Assembly (NCBI RefSeq): GCF_014651055.1
Contig: NZ_BMWD01000005.1
Location: forward strand, 124,001-188,000
DNA from: Streptomyces fructofermentans
GTDB lineage: Bacteria; Actinomycetota; Actinomycetes; Streptomycetales; Streptomycetaceae
Length of the DNA: 64,000 bases
Reading direction: 5' to 3'
Of the stretch, positions 62,808-64,000 are shown piece by piece (within the stretch, counting starts at the first letter, position 1; every line of letters starts with the position of its first letter). The notes beneath the pieces are model-generated. The model had not been told where the DNA came from, made no database searches, and saw only the letters and a list, made by a program, of their open reading frames with translations. The position numbers and the translations under genes are program-made.

Positions 62808-64000
62808 TCAGCTCATGCGCAGCGCGAGGAAGAAGTCCAGCTTGTCCTCCAGGCGCGAAAGATCGCGACTCGTCAACTGCTCGATGCGTCCCACCCGGTA
62901 GCGCAGCGTGTTGACGTGCAGGTGGAGCCGGGCCGCGCACCGTGTCCAGGAGCCGTCGCAGTCGAGGAAGGCCTCCAGCGTCGGGATCAGTTCGGCGCGA
63001 TGGCGGCGGTCGTAGTCGCGCAGCGGGTCGAGGAGCCGGGCCGTGAAGGCGCGGCGCACGTCGTCCGGGACGAACGGCAGGAGCAGCACGTGGGACGCCA
63101 GCTCCTGGTGCCCGGCCGCGCAGACCCGTCCGGACCGCGCCGCGGCCACCCGGCGGGCGTGTCTGGCCTCCTCCAGGGCGCCGCGCAGTCCTTCCGCGGA
63201 GTGCACGGACGCGCTGACCCCGAGAGTGAGCCGCCCGTCGTCGCCGAGACCCGCCGACAGCGGGGCGCGTACGGCTTCCAGCAGCGCGTCCGCCAGCAGA
63301 CCGGTCTCCGAGCCGTCGTGCTCCGAGGACACCGCCGGCAGGGGTACGAGGGCGATGGCCTCGTCGCCCGTGTGGGCGACCGCGATCCGGTCGGACGGCT
63401 CGGGTCCCGAGGACCGGGGGTCGACGAGGATCTCCTCCAGCAGCGACTGGGCCACCGGACCGCCCTCGACCTCCCCGCCGTCCCATTCGACGCGGGCCAC
63501 CACGACCTGCCAGTGCGGGGCGGCGCCGAGACCGGGCAGCAGCACCGGGGCCGCGACCCGCAGCCGCGCCGCGATCTCCGCGGGCGCCGCACCGGTCTGG
63601 ACCAGTTCCAGGACCTCCTGGGCGAGCCGTCTGCGCACCGTGCGCGCCGCGTCCCGCCGGTCCCGTTCGACGGCGATCAGCTGGGTGACGCCCTCCAGGA
63701 GGTCGAGCCGCTCCTCGGGCCAGTCGCCCGCGTCCGCCTCGACGGCGAGCACCCAGTCCGACAGGACGCTCTCGCGCACGTCGCGGGCGCCCGCCGCCGC
63801 GCGTCCGCCGCCGCCGATCGGGAACAGCGAGTACGTCGTGCCGTCCAGCGTCGCCCGGTGGGGCCCCCGCCGGCCGGTGCGGGCCGCGGCCAGGTGCTCG
63901 CCCGCCAGGGCGGCGCACACCCCGCCGGGCAGGTCCGGCTCCGCGAGGTGCGAGCCCGCGATCAGGCGGCCGGCGGGGGAGAGCACCCAGGCCCGCAGGT
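62808..64000 (-). CDS. PucR-family transcriptional regulator, partial
   Basis: At least 397 residues; the N-terminus lies beyond the right edge. The C-terminal helix-turn-helix is FLDCDGSWTRCAARLHLHVN, TLRYRVGRIEQLTSRDLSR, ending LDFFLALRMS, the PucR/HTH-30 signature. The middle shows the GGDEF-like CdaR region (LTLGVSASVHSAEGLRGALE, EARHARRV). The start DNA segments suggest a PucR N-domain before it. Relatives control purine or amine catabolism; targets unknown. Confidence 0.92.
   Translation of the reverse strand, partial: LRAWVLSPAGRLIAGSHLAEPDLPGGVCAALAGEHLAAARTGRRGPHRATLDGTTYSLFPIGGGGRAAAGARDVRESVLSDWVLAVEADAGDWPEERLDLLEGVTQLIAVERDRRDAARTVRRRLAQEVLELVQTGAAPAEIAARLRVAAPVLLPGLGAAPHWQVVVARVEWDGGEVEGGPVAQSLLEEILVDPRSSGPEPSDRIAVAHTGDEAIALVPLPAVSSEHDGSETGLLADALLEAVRAPLSAGLGDDGRLTLGVSASVHSAEGLRGALEEARHARRVAAARSGRVCAAGHQELASHVLLLPFVPDDVRRAFTARLLDPLRDYDRRHRAELIPTLEAFLDCDGSWTRCAARLHLHVNTLRYRVGRIEQLTSRDLSRLEDKLDFFLALRMS

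Overview
The window is 64 kb of very GC-rich DNA with strong third-position G/C bias, many GTG and TTG starts and short 4-bp stop/start overlaps. It is almost certainly a Streptomyces (or very close relative) chromosome. Pointers are a near-textbook alditol oxidase of the S. coelicolor AldO type, a DUF2637 membrane protein, a sugar ABC operon with no ATPase of its own (these use the shared MsiK ATPase), an IdeR/DmdR-type iron box and HrdB-type promoters. No CRISPR, rRNA, tRNA, phage or insertion sequence was found. Gene functions below are family-level calls read from motifs by eye; no database search was run.

Layout. 1-5.9 kb (minus strand): part of a biosynthetic cluster cut by the left edge, with a TauD/TfdA oxygenase, a stand-alone adenylation-thiolation protein and a thiolation/membrane/hexapeptide protein. 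The last two together look like a poly-amino-acid synthetase of the Pls/PosA type split into two genes. 6.7-12.8 kb: YihY membrane protein, NmrA oxidoreductase, two AraC-type regulators, a VOC protein, a lipoprotein and a ThuA protein. 12.8-21.8 kb: a carbohydrate region with a LacI repressor, carboxylesterase, homocysteine methyltransferase, a secreted GH43 galactanase-like enzyme with a ricin domain, and a DUF2264 protein; LacI-type and xylanase-type palindromes mark control sites. 22.0-24.6 kb: a compact group of NUDIX, cupin and membrane-anchored cyclase-fold proteins.

24.8-35.9 kb: TetR regulator, Tat-exported PHP phosphoesterase and partner, a three-gene sugar ABC importer, its likely ROK repressor (the two promoters share a 24-bp element), alditol oxidase and a radical SAM enzyme with unusual cysteine spacing. 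36.1-43.8 kb: a membrane-tethered sigma-like protein ending in a cellulose-binding module, a 23-codon ORF ahead of rsgA, a DNA alkylation repair pair (Ada-AlkA fusion and Ogt), an F420-type oxidoreductase, an SGNH hydrolase and a DUF456 protein.

43.8-57.8 kb: signalling and cell-envelope genes: LuxR-type regulator, a degenerate PP2C-like protein, pyruvate oxidase, a membrane-tethered HTH protein, a secreted protein, an FHA-like protein, a Ser/Thr kinase fused to an extracytoplasmic lytic-transglycosylase domain, a beta-lactamase-fold protein with an SH3 domain, and an RsbW-like ATPase. 57.8-64 kb: DUF2637 protein, a 132-bp tandem repeat tract, an iron-box controlled FhuF-like reductase, GntR regulator, TPR protein and a PucR regulator cut by the right edge.

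The parts most likely to repay attention are the split Pls-like synthetase, the FHA/kinase-transglycosylase module, the sigma/zinc-finger/CBM2 sensor protein, the ROK and LacI operator sets, and the NUDIX/cupin/cyclase-fold group.
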